From Egaibacter danicus (GTDB taxonomy: Bacteria > Pseudomonadota > Gammaproteobacteria > Burkholderiales > Burkholderiaceae_C), in contig JADJII010000004.1 of the NCBI GenBank assembly GCA_016707075.1, forward strand, positions 248,001 through 312,000: 64,000 nt of DNA, in the 5' to 3' direction. This document shows, in pieces, positions 1-8,603 of the stretch. Position numbers and translations under genes: made by a program. Below the pieces are notes generated by a model. It saw only the letters and a list, made by a program, of their open reading frames with translations. It was not told where the DNA came from and did not search any database. How positions within the stretch are numbered: the stretch's first letter is position 1; each line of letters starts with the position of its first letter.

Positions 1-569
1 GAACGTTTCAACCCGTTGTTTTTCTGGCTGCGGCCTTGATGAGCTCGTTCGCCTTTCCTGCGACGATGGAAGGAATGCAGTTTGACGACTCAGTCCAGGT
101 GGGTTCGACAGAAGTGAAACTCAATGGACTCGGCTTGCGTGCCGTGTTGTTTATCCGTGGTTACGTGGCGGGGCTCTATTTGAGTGACAGGGCTTCTACC
201 TCCAGAGAGGTGCTTGTCGCTTCGGGGCCGAAGCGTTTGCAAATGCGCATGTTGCGCGAGGCCAGTGCAGAGGATTTCAACAAGGCGCTCGTCTCTGGCA
301 TGCGGAAAAACGCGACGGAATCCGAACTGGCAGTTCTTCAGGACCGACTTGGGCAGCTGGAGCGGGTGATTGCGGATATTGGTACTGTGCGTAAAGGCGA
401 TGCCATTACACTGGACTATGTTCCCGGGCTCGGTATGACGCTGGCAGTGAACGGAGCCATCAAAGGGTCAAGCATTCATGGTGCAGATTTCTACCGGACT
501 CTGCTGGAGATATTTGTCGGGGACAACCCGGTCGATGCCCGACTCAAGAAAGGGCTGCTGGGGCAGTAG
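1..569 (+). CDS. Chalcone isomerase-like secreted protein (5' end outside window)
   Basis: The reading frame is open from the first bases, so the true start lies before the window. The visible N-terminus is a hydrophobic stretch ending in an Ala-type cleavage region (LAAALMSSFAFPA), which fits the end of a signal peptide. The mature part (about 165 residues) has the features of the bacterial chalcone isomerase-like family (Chalcone_3 type): GLGLRAVLFIRGYVAGLYL near the start, DAITLDYVPGLG in the middle and FYRTLLEIFVGDNPVD at the end. Bacterial members are usually periplasmic proteins of unknown function, and chalcone isomerase activity should not be assumed. Family assignment is fairly confident; function is unknown. 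Confidence 0.75.
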   Translation, partial: TFQPVVFLAAALMSSFAFPATMEGMQFDDSVQVGSTEVKLNGLGLRAVLFIRGYVAGLYLSDRASTSREVLVASGPKRLQMRMLREASAEDFNKALVSGMRKNATESELAVLQDRLGQLERVIADIGTVRKGDAITLDYVPGLGMTLAVNGAIKGSSIHGADFYRTLLEIFVGDNPVDARLKKGLLGQ

Positions 570-622
570 CTTGGGTCGTGCTGGTGTGAAGTTTTTTCAG
601 TATTTACAGGAGAACTCTGGTT

Positions 623-1585
623 ATGCGTGACGTTACTCTATTCGTAGTCGGTCTGATGGCTGTTTCCGGCGCGGTCATGGCTCAAAGCTACCCCAATAAA
701 GTCATCAAGCTTCAGGTGCCATTCGCGCCCGGCGGGACTACCGACATTGTCGCGCGGGTGATGTCTGAGCCATTGGGCAAAGCGCTGGGCCAAAACGTCA
801 TCATCGAGAACAAGATCGGTGGTGGTGGGGTGGTTGGTGCCAATGAAACGGCCAAAGCCCCCCCCGACGGATATTCGCTTGGCATGGCCACCGTTTCAAC
901 TACGGCGGCCAATCCGGCGATTAACCCCAAAATGCCGTACAACGCAGAGACTGATTTCACGCCAATCGTCAATATCGCAGCGACGCCCAACGTTATCGCG
1001 GTTCACCCGAGTTTCCCCGCAAAAAACTACAAGGAATTTGTCGAAGTTCTGAAGAAGTCGCCGGGTAAATATTCGTATGCATCATCGGGGACAGGTGGCA
1101 TCGGGCATCTGCAGACAGAACTCTGGAAAAGTTTGCAGGGTGTCTTTGTTACCCATATTCCTTATGGAGGTGCCGGACCCGCATTGAGAGATACAGTTGG
1201 TGGTCAGGTCGAAATCATTTTCGACAATGTGCCATCCGCGCTGCCGCATATCAAGGGTGGGCGTTTGATCGCCATGGCTGTGGCAGCGCCCCAGCGGCTG
1301 GCTGCGCTACCAGATGTACCGACCTTCAAGGAGCTGGGCCTTGAGCCGGTCAACCGCATGGCGTATTATGGAATTCTGGGCCCCAAAGGTTTGCCAAAGG
1401 ATGTGGTGGACAAGGTCAATGCAGCAGCCAGAAAGGCACTGGAGGATCCAGCTGTTCGCAAACGTATTGAGGATACGGGCTCGGTTGTTTTGGGGAACAC
1501 CCCTGAGCAGTTTGCGCAGCAGATGAAGGAGGAATTGGCGGTCTATCGCAAAGTGGTGCAAAGCGCCAAGCTCAAGCTGGAATAA
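623..1585 (+). CDS. Tripartite tricarboxylate transporter (Bug/TctC) substrate-binding protein
   Basis: This 320-residue protein starts with a signal peptide (cleavage near SGAVMA-QS) and then the family hallmark YPNKVIKLQVPFAPGGTTDIVAR, which forms part of the carboxylate-binding pocket. Bug proteins capture carboxylates or related small organic acids in the periplasm for a TctA/TctB membrane pair. No tctA or tctB gene is nearby, so this is an orphan receptor, which is common in Burkholderiales. An AGGAG-like ribosome binding site lies about 9 bases before the ATG, and a strong terminator follows the gene, so it is probably transcribed alone. The substrate cannot be told from sequence. Confidence 0.9.
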   Translation: MRDVTLFVVGLMAVSGAVMAQSYPNKVIKLQVPFAPGGTTDIVARVMSEPLGKALGQNVIIENKIGGGGVVGANETAKAPPDGYSLGMATVSTTAANPAINPKMPYNAETDFTPIVNIAATPNVIAVHPSFPAKNYKEFVEVLKKSPGKYSYASSGTGGIGHLQTELWKSLQGVFVTHIPYGGAGPALRDTVGGQVEIIFDNVPSALPHIKGGRLIAMAVAAPQRLAALPDVPTFKELGLEPVNRMAYYGILGPKGLPKDVVDKVNAAARKALEDPAVRKRIEDTGSVVLGNTPEQFAQQMKEELAVYRKVVQSAKLKLE

Positions 1586-1620
1586 ACCAAGGCGTTTTGG
1601 GCTGAGACGAATTCGTTCAT

Positions 1621-1651
1621 AAGCCGCCTGGTAAGCCAGGCGGCTTTTTTT
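1621..1651 (+). terminator. Rho-independent terminator
   Basis: An 11-bp GC-rich stem (AAGCCGCCTGG / CCAGGCGGCTT) with a four-base loop is followed by a run of T. It ends the binding-protein gene and sits immediately before the xerD start, so it insulates xerD from upstream transcription. Confidence 0.9.
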
Positions 1652-1666
1652 GTTATCTTCCGTTCC

Positions 1667-2572
1667 ATGGCACTCGAGAATTTGACCAGCATTGACGATT
1701 TCATCGACGCGTTATGGCTTGAAGAAGGATTGTCCAAAAACACGCTGGCTGCGTATCGGCGGGACCTGACGCTTCTTTCTCAATGGATGAGCCAGAGGAA
1801 TCGCTTGCTGGAAGAGACCACCGAGAGCGAGTTGAATGGCTACTTTGCAGCCCGGCATGGGGTGACCAAGGCGACATCTGCCAATCGAAGACTGTCCGTC
1901 TTCAAACGCTATTTCCGATGGGCCTTGCGTGAACGCAGGGTAGTTGCGGACCCAACCCTCCGAATGCAGGCTGCGCGGCAAGCGCTTCGTGTGCCAAAAA
2001 CCCTGACGGAATCTCAGGTTGAGGCTTTGCTGGCGGCGCCAGACGCAGAGGCTCTCATCGGGGTAAGGGATCGTACGATGATGGAACTGATGTATGCCAG
2101 TGGTCTGCGAGTCAGTGAACTTGTGTCTCTCAAGGTTTTTAACATCAGTTTGTCGGACAACGTGTTGCGAGTTTTTGGCAAAGGTAACAAGGAGCGGCTG
2201 ATTCCATACGGCGAGGTGGCCAGCGTCTGGTTGCGGCAATATTTGTCCGATGTACGTCCATCGCTGCTTCGAGGATATCCCTCTGATGGTCTTTTTATCA
2301 CCAATCGGGGCAGCAAGGCAGGCTCTACGATGTCTCGTGTGATGTTCTGGATGTTGATAAAAAAATATGCATTTCAGGCTGGTATCACAGCCCCCTTGTC
2401 GCCACACACGTTACGGCATGCTTTTGCCACACATCTTTTGAACCACGGAGCAGATCTCAGGGCCGTACAGATGCTGCTGGGCCATGCCGATATTTCCACG
2501 ACGACCATTTACACCCATGTCGCACGGGAGCGCCTGAAAGCGCTGCACGCGCAGCACCACCCCAGAGCGTAG
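1667..2572 (+). CDS. xerD: Site-specific tyrosine recombinase XerD
   Basis: A 301-residue tyrosine recombinase that, with XerC, resolves chromosome dimers at dif. The N-terminal SAM-like DNA-binding domain covers about residues 1-105 and the catalytic domain the rest. The full catalytic set is visible: Arg148 (ASGLRVSEL), Lys172 (GKGNKERLIP), His247 and Arg250 (HTLRHAFATH), His273 (LLGHADISTT) and nucleophile Tyr282 (IYTHV). Spacing and length match XerD rather than a phage integrase, and there is no att site or phage gene around it. The ATG start gives the expected N-terminus. Confidence 0.95.
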   Translation: MALENLTSIDDFIDALWLEEGLSKNTLAAYRRDLTLLSQWMSQRNRLLEETTESELNGYFAARHGVTKATSANRRLSVFKRYFRWALRERRVVADPTLRMQAARQALRVPKTLTESQVEALLAAPDAEALIGVRDRTMMELMYASGLRVSELVSLKVFNISLSDNVLRVFGKGNKERLIPYGEVASVWLRQYLSDVRPSLLRGYPSDGLFITNRGSKAGSTMSRVMFWMLIKKYAFQAGITAPLSPHTLRHAFATHLLNHGADLRAVQMLLGHADISTTTIYTHVARERLKALHAQHHPRA

Positions 2573-2579
2573 GTTCGAA

Positions 2580-3827
2580 TCAGGCAGTCATTGCGTCAGT
2601 CCAGGCCAGCGCCTGCAAATGCGCCCAATTTACTTGTTGGTTTGATAACAGCAGCGCATTCGCCGCCTTGGCAAAGGCTTCGTCATTGGCGCTTTCACAA
2701 GCTTCAGTCAATTCGAGAAAAGGAGCTAGTTTGCCTGCCCGATGCACAAGCGCTTCGACAACCACTTCGGGTAGCGATATCGATTTCAGGGCTTCATCCA
2801 GTGGGATGCCCAGCATCTGATCGAGCAGGGAGAAGACGCCTGTGACGAAAGCGTTGTCGCAGTCATCGGGTGGTAACAGTTCGGATGCCAGCAACTCCAT
2901 CAGACGTCCCCGCACGACTGCGGCGTTTGCCACTACCGGACCGGTAACGTCAGAGGGCGATGTGGTCATCAAGAGAACGGCCCATCTGAATAATTTCTTC
3001 AGACCCAAAATCATCACGGCATGGCGGAAGGACGTAATTTCACGGCTCAGGCCAAACCCGGATGAATTGATGAAACGAAGCAGGTTGAACGACATGGTGG
3101 GATCTTTTTTGAGAACGTCTTCAATCTCTGCCGTGCTTGCTTGCTGGCGCACCAGATTAATCAACTGGATGATGTTGGCCTGAGACGGACGTATGATCTG
3201 CATTTTCATTTCTACCGGCTTTTCAAACCAGTAGCCTTGAAACAGCTTCACACCCGCATCCAGCAATGACTGGAATTGCTCCACCCCCTCGACTTTTTCA
3301 GCAATCAGTTGAGCCCTGCTTCTATCGGCGGTGGCAGCTATCAGCTGCGCCAGTTCACCGGGCTTTACCATGGTCATGTCAATCTTGATGAATGAAGCAA
3401 GGGATAGCCAGGATGCGTACGGGGCGCCAAGGACCCCGTGTTTGAAAGCCAGACGGAAGCCGCGGCCACGCAAGTCCTCCAGAACATGCCGGCGGTCTTC
3501 GATATCTTCAATGTGATCACCGTTCAGAGCGGGAATTTCGAGGACAACCCTCTCAGGATTGATCAACTCAAGATGCCCGCCAGCCAGGCTCTCATGGGTG
3601 CAATTCACAAACAGGGGTTTCAGTGTGAGCATCTCCTGGTATTCGGAGTGGGACAGTGCATTGAATAACAACTCAGCATCGCTGGCCGCCGTATGCAGAT
3701 GGTGGGCCACTGACCGGTCAAAGAGTTCGTAGCCAAACACCTTGCGTTTGAAGTCAACAATCACTTGACGGGCTATCACGTGGGTAACTTTTGGTGCTCC
3801 AGATGCGACAGATGCAAGTTCGGACAT
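2580..3827 (-). CDS. EAL-HDOD signalling protein
   Basis: A 415-residue two-domain protein: an N-terminal EAL-like domain (about residues 15-210, starting ARQVIVDFKRKVFGYELFDR) and a C-terminal HDOD domain (about 215-400, with FNLLRFINSSGFG and HAVMILGLKKLFRW). The EAL signature is replaced by YEL and the metal-binding residues typical of active cyclic-di-GMP phosphodiesterases are not evident, as is usual for the EAL-HDOD (YuxH-like) class, so it is more likely a binding or scaffold protein. It stands alone, convergent with xerD with only 7 bases between stop codons. Domain calls are confident; target unknown. Confidence 0.88.
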   Translation of the reverse strand: MSELASVASGAPKVTHVIARQVIVDFKRKVFGYELFDRSVAHHLHTAASDAELLFNALSHSEYQEMLTLKPLFVNCTHESLAGGHLELINPERVVLEIPALNGDHIEDIEDRRHVLEDLRGRGFRLAFKHGVLGAPYASWLSLASFIKIDMTMVKPGELAQLIAATADRSRAQLIAEKVEGVEQFQSLLDAGVKLFQGYWFEKPVEMKMQIIRPSQANIIQLINLVRQQASTAEIEDVLKKDPTMSFNLLRFINSSGFGLSREITSFRHAVMILGLKKLFRWAVLLMTTSPSDVTGPVVANAAVVRGRLMELLASELLPPDDCDNAFVTGVFSLLDQMLGIPLDEALKSISLPEVVVEALVHRAGKLAPFLELTEACESANDEAFAKAANALLLSNQQVNWAHLQALAWTDAMTA

Positions 3828-3903
3828 GTGATTGGTTAAATGGAAATGATTGAAAAGGAGTCACAGATGGTGGCAGTATGGCCCGAAGGGTATCCGAAAT
3901 GTC

Positions 3904-4695
3904 TTACATCCGCATCAGGTTCAGTTCCTCTTCAGTGAAGCCGGCCTGTCGCCTTGCCGCATCGTTAAATGGCGGCTTGAGCTTTGGGGCACCATACTGC
4001 CGGGAAACGGTTGCGTAGTGCGCTACGGGATCAACGTTTGTCCGCTCACACAGCCATCGGTACCAATGGTTGCCGATTGCCACATGTCCCACTTCGTCGG
4101 ACAGGATGATGTCCAGAATCCTGACTGACTCCAGAGCTGAAGGTGTGCCAACACCGCGAAGCCTGGCCTGGATAATCGGCGTTGCGTCTAGACCACGTGC
4201 TTCCAGCGTTCTTGGAACCAAAGCCATTCTGGCGACAATATCGCCGCTGGTTTTTTCGCACATTGACCAGAGTCCATCGTGAGCAGGAAAGTCGCCGTAG
4301 GCATACCCCAATGCATGGAGTTGATCCAGCAACAGCATGAAGTGCCTGGCTTCATCTTTGGCTACGCCAAGCCAGTCGAGGTAATATTGAAAAGGCATGT
4401 CATCGAAGCGCCATATGGCGTCCAGCGCCAGATTGATTGCGTTGAATTCGATGTGCACGATGGCGTGCAGCAAAGCCGCGTGGCCTGCTGCTGTATACGG
4501 AGAACGCCGCGGCACTTGCGTAGCGTGGATCAATTCAGGGCGTTCGGGCCGGCCCGGGTTCAATCTTCCAGCGGGTAGGGATGGTTTCCCGTGCTCCGCA
4601 AAGACATCAGCAGTCTTCAGTGCCCCAACGTAACCAGCTTTCTCGACAGGGTCGGTTAGAAAATACGCGTGTAAAACGGGATCATGATGCGTCAT
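3904..4695 (-). CDS. DUF455 ferritin-like family protein
   Basis: This 263-residue helical protein shows the ferritin-like carboxylate/histidine pattern: HIEFNAINLALDA near residue 83, DEARHF near 115-118 and DEVGHVAIGNHW near 205. These spaced Glu and His residues are expected to bind a two-metal centre. The family (DUF455, PF04305) has no firmly established reaction. An in-frame ATG also exists at 4713, six codons further upstream; neither has a well-placed ribosome binding site. It is divergent from the gamma-carbonic anhydrase gene, with the two starts only about 35 bases apart. Confidence 0.8.
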   Translation of the reverse strand: MTHHDPVLHAYFLTDPVEKAGYVGALKTADVFAEHGKPSLPAGRLNPGRPERPELIHATQVPRRSPYTAAGHAALLHAIVHIEFNAINLALDAIWRFDDMPFQYYLDWLGVAKDEARHFMLLLDQLHALGYAYGDFPAHDGLWSMCEKTSGDIVARMALVPRTLEARGLDATPIIQARLRGVGTPSALESVRILDIILSDEVGHVAIGNHWYRWLCERTNVDPVAHYATVSRQYGAPKLKPPFNDAARRQAGFTEEELNLMRM

Positions 4696-4730
4696 CCTTA
4701 CAATTCTAGGCATTCAAGTATGGAGTTGGT

Positions 4731-5255
4731 ATGGCAATTTATGCGCTGGATGGTGTTGTGCCCCAGGTTGCAGACACGGCGTGGGTGGCAGATAGTGCCC
4801 AGGTCATTGGGCAGGTCGAATTGGCTGATGACGCGAGCGTCTGGTTCGGAGCCGTGATTCGTGGCGACTCCGACTCGATTCGGATTGGGTGCCGGTCGAA
4901 TATTCAGGATGCGAGTGTCTTGCATACCGATGCCGGGATACCTTTGACGGTAGGAGATGATGTCACGATCGGGCATCGTGTCATGCTGCACGGGTGCACC
5001 ATCGGGGATGGATCCCTGATCGGGATCGGTGCCGTGGTTCTGAACAAGGCGAGAATAGGAAAAGGTTGCCTGGTGGGCGCCGGATCGTTGGTGACAGAGG
5101 GAAAAGAGTTTCCGGATGGCTCCATGATCATGGGTAGCCCCGCCCGGTTGATCCGTCAACTCACACCTGAACAGGTGGAGGGTATTCGACATATTGCCCG
5201 GCATTACGTCGACAACGCCGTCCGGTTTCGCGACGGGTTGAAAAAAATACCGTAA
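4731..5255 (+). CDS. Gamma-carbonic anhydrase family (left-handed beta-helix) protein
   Basis: A 174-residue hexapeptide-repeat protein of the YrdA/Cam-like family, expected to form a trimeric left-handed beta-helix. Three histidines sit in the positions that bind the metal between subunits in gamma-carbonic anhydrases: His65 (SVLHTD), His82 and His87 (GHRVMLHGC). Imperfect [LIV]-G-x-x hexapeptides run from about residue 25 to 130. A GGAG site precedes the ATG by five bases. Whether it hydrates CO2 or has another acyl or metal-linked role cannot be decided from sequence. Confidence 0.9.
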   Translation: MAIYALDGVVPQVADTAWVADSAQVIGQVELADDASVWFGAVIRGDSDSIRIGCRSNIQDASVLHTDAGIPLTVGDDVTIGHRVMLHGCTIGDGSLIGIGAVVLNKARIGKGCLVGAGSLVTEGKEFPDGSMIMGSPARLIRQLTPEQVEGIRHIARHYVDNAVRFRDGLKKIP

Positions 5256-5308
5256 ATATCATAAGTTACCAGAACCTTGCAATCGTCTGGGCCAGACAGG
5301 ATCAACAA

Positions 5309-6292
5309 GTGTCAGAACTTCACAAATTTCTTTTTGATGGTTTGCCCGTGCGCGGCATGGTTGTGCGTCTGACAGACGCGTGGACTGAAATTCTGCGCCG
5401 GCGTGAATCAAATAGTGCAACGGGCGCATATCCGCAGCCTGTTCGCGAGTTGTTGGGTGAGATGGTCGCCGCGGGTGCATTGATGCAGTCAAACATCAAG
5501 TTTGATGGCGCGTTGATTCTGCAGATCTTTGGTGATGGCCCGGTCAAACTGGCGGTGGTGGAGGTACAACATGACCTTGCCTTGCGGGCGACAGCAACTA
5601 TCAGCGGGGATATCCCTGCCAAATCCGGCCTTGCATCGATGGTGAATGTGAGCAACAAGGGGCGATGCGCCATTACGCTGGACCCCCAATCCCGCTTTCC
5701 CGGGCAGCAGCCCTACCAGGGCGTCGTACCGCTGTTTGATGATCGCCGGGAAAAGCTTGAGAGGCTCAGTGAGGTGCTGGAGCACTACATGCTTCAGAGC
5801 GAGCAGCTTGACACCACGCTGGTACTGGCTGCGGATGACAAGGTGGCTGCAGGGTTGTTGATTCAGCGTTTGCCAATGGAAGGTTCTGGCAATCTGGGGG
5901 GCGTGATACTGGACCGCGAGGCACAGATTGGCGTGAATGAGGACTACAACCGCATTGCTGTGCTGGCTTCCAGCCTGACAAGGGACGAATTGCTCATCCT
6001 GGATGTGGACACGATTTTGCGGCGTCTTTTCTGGGAAGAGAAGATATCCAGATTTGAGCCATTGCAAGGTGAATCAGCCCCACGATTTGCCTGCAATTGC
6101 AGTCGGGAGCGTGTGGGGAGCATGATTTTCGGGCTTGGCATAGATGAGGCTCAAAGCATCCTTGCGGAGCGAAAAGAGATTGAAGTGGCGTGCGAGTTCT
6201 GTGGCGTTCAGTACCGGTTTGATCCAGTAGATGCCGCACAGATCTTTACTGATCCCAGCAGGCGTCTACCTGGCACACCTCCGCTGCAGTAG
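5309..6292 (+). CDS. hslO: Hsp33 redox-regulated chaperone
   Basis: A 327-residue cytosolic holdase chaperone activated by oxidative unfolding. The zinc redox switch is intact at the C-terminus: Cys262-x-Cys264 (CNC) and Cys295-x2-Cys298 (CEFC). The N-terminal substrate-binding domain includes GALILQIFGDGPVKLAVVEV. The start is GTG, with an AGGA site about 8 bases upstream; no good ATG is available in frame. Its 3' end overlaps the convergent ATPase gene by 27 bases. Confidence 0.94.
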   Translation: MSELHKFLFDGLPVRGMVVRLTDAWTEILRRRESNSATGAYPQPVRELLGEMVAAGALMQSNIKFDGALILQIFGDGPVKLAVVEVQHDLALRATATISGDIPAKSGLASMVNVSNKGRCAITLDPQSRFPGQQPYQGVVPLFDDRREKLERLSEVLEHYMLQSEQLDTTLVLAADDKVAAGLLIQRLPMEGSGNLGGVILDREAQIGVNEDYNRIAVLASSLTRDELLILDVDTILRRLFWEEKISRFEPLQGESAPRFACNCSRERVGSMIFGLGIDEAQSILAERKEIEVACEFCGVQYRFDPVDAAQIFTDPSRRLPGTPPLQ

Positions 6293-6940
6293 TTCTTGCG
6301 TCATCAGGTCACGGAAAAGGTGTTTCTCGCATACGGCATCACTACATCTGTCACATTGCCCTGGGCTCATCGTGGTATACCGCCGGTCGGGATTGGGGGC
6401 CGTCGACGCCATCGGTGACTTGTGTATGCCCGGGGATGCTGCTGCCAGTGCGTTTTGGCAACGATCGTGCCCCCGTCCGTAGACCGTGGAATAAGGAATC
6501 GCTGCCAACTCCAGTGTTGAACGCAGAAGTGAGTCAACGGGCCTTTGTGACTGTGGGCCATCTCGCTGGTGTGCGTCAGCAACCCAGGGCAGGTCGAGAC
6601 CCATAACCAGTGTTACGTCATAGATTTCATGGTGTTGCAGGGCAAACGCGTGGATTGCGCGATCTTCGAAAAGCCAGTCACTGTAGATGGCCGTCATCAA
6701 GGGAGCAGTATCTGTGATCACCACGTCGCAGGCAGCCATCGTGATCACTCTGCGGGCCTGCTCCCGGGCAATGGATGACTGTTCTGCTTGGGAGGGCGTG
6801 CGACCCTCTCGGTCGCACCATTCCCTCAATACTTCGGGCACTATGCCAACTGTTTGACCCATAGCCACCAGTTGTCTGGCCATATCGACGCCCAGCCGGG
6901 TTTTGCCAGTGCTTTCGGCGCCCAGCAAGGCGATTTTCAT
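6266..6940 (-). CDS. AAA_28/NadR-like P-loop ATPase
   Basis: A 224-residue P-loop protein with Walker A GAESTGKT at residues 7-14 and a Walker-B-like segment (CDVVITDTAPLMTA). It resembles the kinase-like domain of NadR and the AAA_28 family, which phosphorylate or bind small nucleotides. The C-terminus keeps a Cys cluster (CDRCSDAVCEKHLF) that I recognise as conserved in betaproteobacterial members and that could bind zinc. It overlaps the end of ftsB by 4 bases (ATGA), so it is translationally coupled to the eno-ftsB operon. Substrate unknown. Confidence 0.75.
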   Translation of the reverse strand: MKIALLGAESTGKTRLGVDMARQLVAMGQTVGIVPEVLREWCDREGRTPSQAEQSSIAREQARRVITMAACDVVITDTAPLMTAIYSDWLFEDRAIHAFALQHHEIYDVTLVMGLDLPWVADAHQRDGPQSQRPVDSLLRSTLELAAIPYSTVYGRGHDRCQNALAAASPGIHKSPMASTAPNPDRRYTTMSPGQCDRCSDAVCEKHLFRDLMTQELLQRRCAR

Positions 6941-7212
6941 TTTGCCATCTGAACGTAAATCTCGTTGGCTTTGACCATGCCCAGCTCCAGTCGGGCTTTT
7001 TCCTCCACCATCTCCAGCCCTTCCTTGAGGTCACGCACCTCTGAAGCCAGGCGTTCGTTGGCCAACTGGGCAGCCAGATTGGCCTGCTTTTTTGTGTTCA
7101 GTTCATCGGTCATGTTTGCTACACCCGGCACACTGCCCCTTCCGAGCCACAGTTGCGAATGCAGGATCACCAGCAGGGCGACCAGTGCAGCGGGAGCCAG
7201 TCTATTGGTCAT
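6937..7212 (-). CDS. ftsB: Cell division protein FtsB
   Basis: A 91-residue bitopic membrane protein: a short cytoplasmic N-terminus, one transmembrane helix (about residues 7-23) and a periplasmic coiled coil (about 35-75, KKQANLAAQLANERLASEV) ending in the ARLELGMVKANEIYVQ box typical of FtsB. It bridges FtsL and FtsQ in the divisome. It lies directly downstream of eno, the common proteobacterial arrangement, and this location supports FtsB over FtsL. Confidence 0.92.
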   Translation of the reverse strand: MTNRLAPAALVALLVILHSQLWLGRGSVPGVANMTDELNTKKQANLAAQLANERLASEVRDLKEGLEMVEEKARLELGMVKANEIYVQMAK

Positions 7213-7249
7213 GGTGCTCAGGAAGGGGAATTACTCCTGCGAAGACAAC

Positions 7250-8533
7250 TTATCGCAGGTTATAAAAGGCAGCGCGACCGGGATAGGAGGCGATGTCACC
7301 CAGGTCTTCTTCGATGCGCAACAACTGGTTGTACTTGGCCATGCGGTCGGAGCGGCTCAGCGAACCAGTCTTGATTTGTCCAGCGTTGGTGCCCACTGCA
7401 ATGTCTGCAATGGTGGAATCTTCGGTCTCGCCCGAGCGATGACTGATGACGGCGGTGTAGCCCGCGCGTTTGGCCATCTCGATGGCTTCAAACGTTTCGG
7501 TCAGTGTACCGATCTGGTTGATCTTGATCAGGATGGAATTGGCGATGCCACGGTCGATACCTTCCCTGAGGATTTTTGTATTGGTGACGAACAAGTCATC
7601 GCCCACAATTTGCACTTTTTTTCCCAAGCGGTCGGTCAATGTTTTCCAGCCGTCCCAATCGTTTTCAGCCATGCCATCTTCGATGCTGATGATGGGGTAT
7701 TTGTCAACCCAGGTTGCCAGAATATTGGTCCACTCGTCAGAAGTGAGCGACAGCCCTTCGCCGGCGAGGACATACTTACCGTCCTTGTAGAACTCGGAGG
7801 CAGCGCAGTCCAGGCCAAGCGCAATTTGTTCGCCGGCAACAAAGCCGGCCTTGTCGATGGCTTCCAGAATCATCTGGATGGCCGCTTCATGGCTGGGCAC
7901 ATTGGGGGCAAAGCCACCCTCATCGCCGACGGCCACACTCATGCCCTTGTCATGCAGGATCTTCTTGAGTGCATGAAATACCTCGGCGCCATAACGCAGC
8001 GCTTCGCGAAAGCTGGGTGCCCCTACGGGGATGATCATCAACTCCTGCAGGTCCAGGTTGTTATTGGCATGTGCACCACCGTTGACCACATTCATCATGG
8101 GCACCGGCATCTGCATACGACCCATACCGCCAAAGTAGCGGTACAAAGGCAGACCGGACTCTTCGGCTGCGGCTCGGGCGACAGCCATCGACACCGCCAG
8201 CATGGCATTGGCGCCCAGACGTGATTTATTCTCCGTGCCATCCAGGTCAATCAACGTCTTGTCGAGAAAAGCCTGCTCGGAGGCATCCAGACCCAGAACA
8301 GCTTCACTGATTTCGGTGTTGATGTGTTCAACCGCTTTCAACACACCCTTGCCCAGATACCGGCTCTTGTCGCCGTCGCGAAGTTCAATCGCCTCACGCG
8401 AGCCGGTGGAAGCGCCTGATGGCACGGCTGCACGCCCCATGGTGCCGCTTTCCAGCAGCACGTCACATTCCACTGTCGGGTTGCCGCGTGAGTCCAGAAT
8501 TTCGCGGCCGACGATATCAACAATTGCGCTCAT
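7250..8533 (-). CDS. eno: Enolase
   Basis: A 427-residue enolase that interconverts 2-phosphoglycerate and phosphoenolpyruvate. The N-terminal capping segment (REILDSRGNPTVECDV) and catalytic barrel motifs are all present: SVAVGDEGGFAPN, SILIKINQIGTLTE with the catalytic lysine, and SHRSGETEDSTIAD. Length matches bacterial enolases. It is in a minus-strand run pyrG-kdsA-eno-ftsB; 70 bases separate it from kdsA, enough for a promoter of its own. Confidence 0.98.
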   Translation of the reverse strand: MSAIVDIVGREILDSRGNPTVECDVLLESGTMGRAAVPSGASTGSREAIELRDGDKSRYLGKGVLKAVEHINTEISEAVLGLDASEQAFLDKTLIDLDGTENKSRLGANAMLAVSMAVARAAAEESGLPLYRYFGGMGRMQMPVPMMNVVNGGAHANNNLDLQELMIIPVGAPSFREALRYGAEVFHALKKILHDKGMSVAVGDEGGFAPNVPSHEAAIQMILEAIDKAGFVAGEQIALGLDCAASEFYKDGKYVLAGEGLSLTSDEWTNILATWVDKYPIISIEDGMAENDWDGWKTLTDRLGKKVQIVGDDLFVTNTKILREGIDRGIANSILIKINQIGTLTETFEAIEMAKRAGYTAVISHRSGETEDSTIADIAVGTNAGQIKTGSLSRSDRMAKYNQLLRIEEDLGDIASYPGRAAFYNLR

Positions 8534-8603
8534 GTATTGCCTTAAAAAGAAAAACTAAAACTCTTGTGCCCAATCACTGCCACATTAACAATGATCATGC
8601 AGT

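Noticed and set aside
1667..2572. xerD as a phage or integron integrase
   Set aside because: Length, catalytic spacing and housekeeping context fit XerD; no attachment site, cassette or phage gene is near.
6965..8224. 419-codon open frame opposite eno and ftsB
   Set aside because: The minus strand encodes unmistakable enolase and FtsB; the opposite frame has no family features and is a by-product of codon bias.
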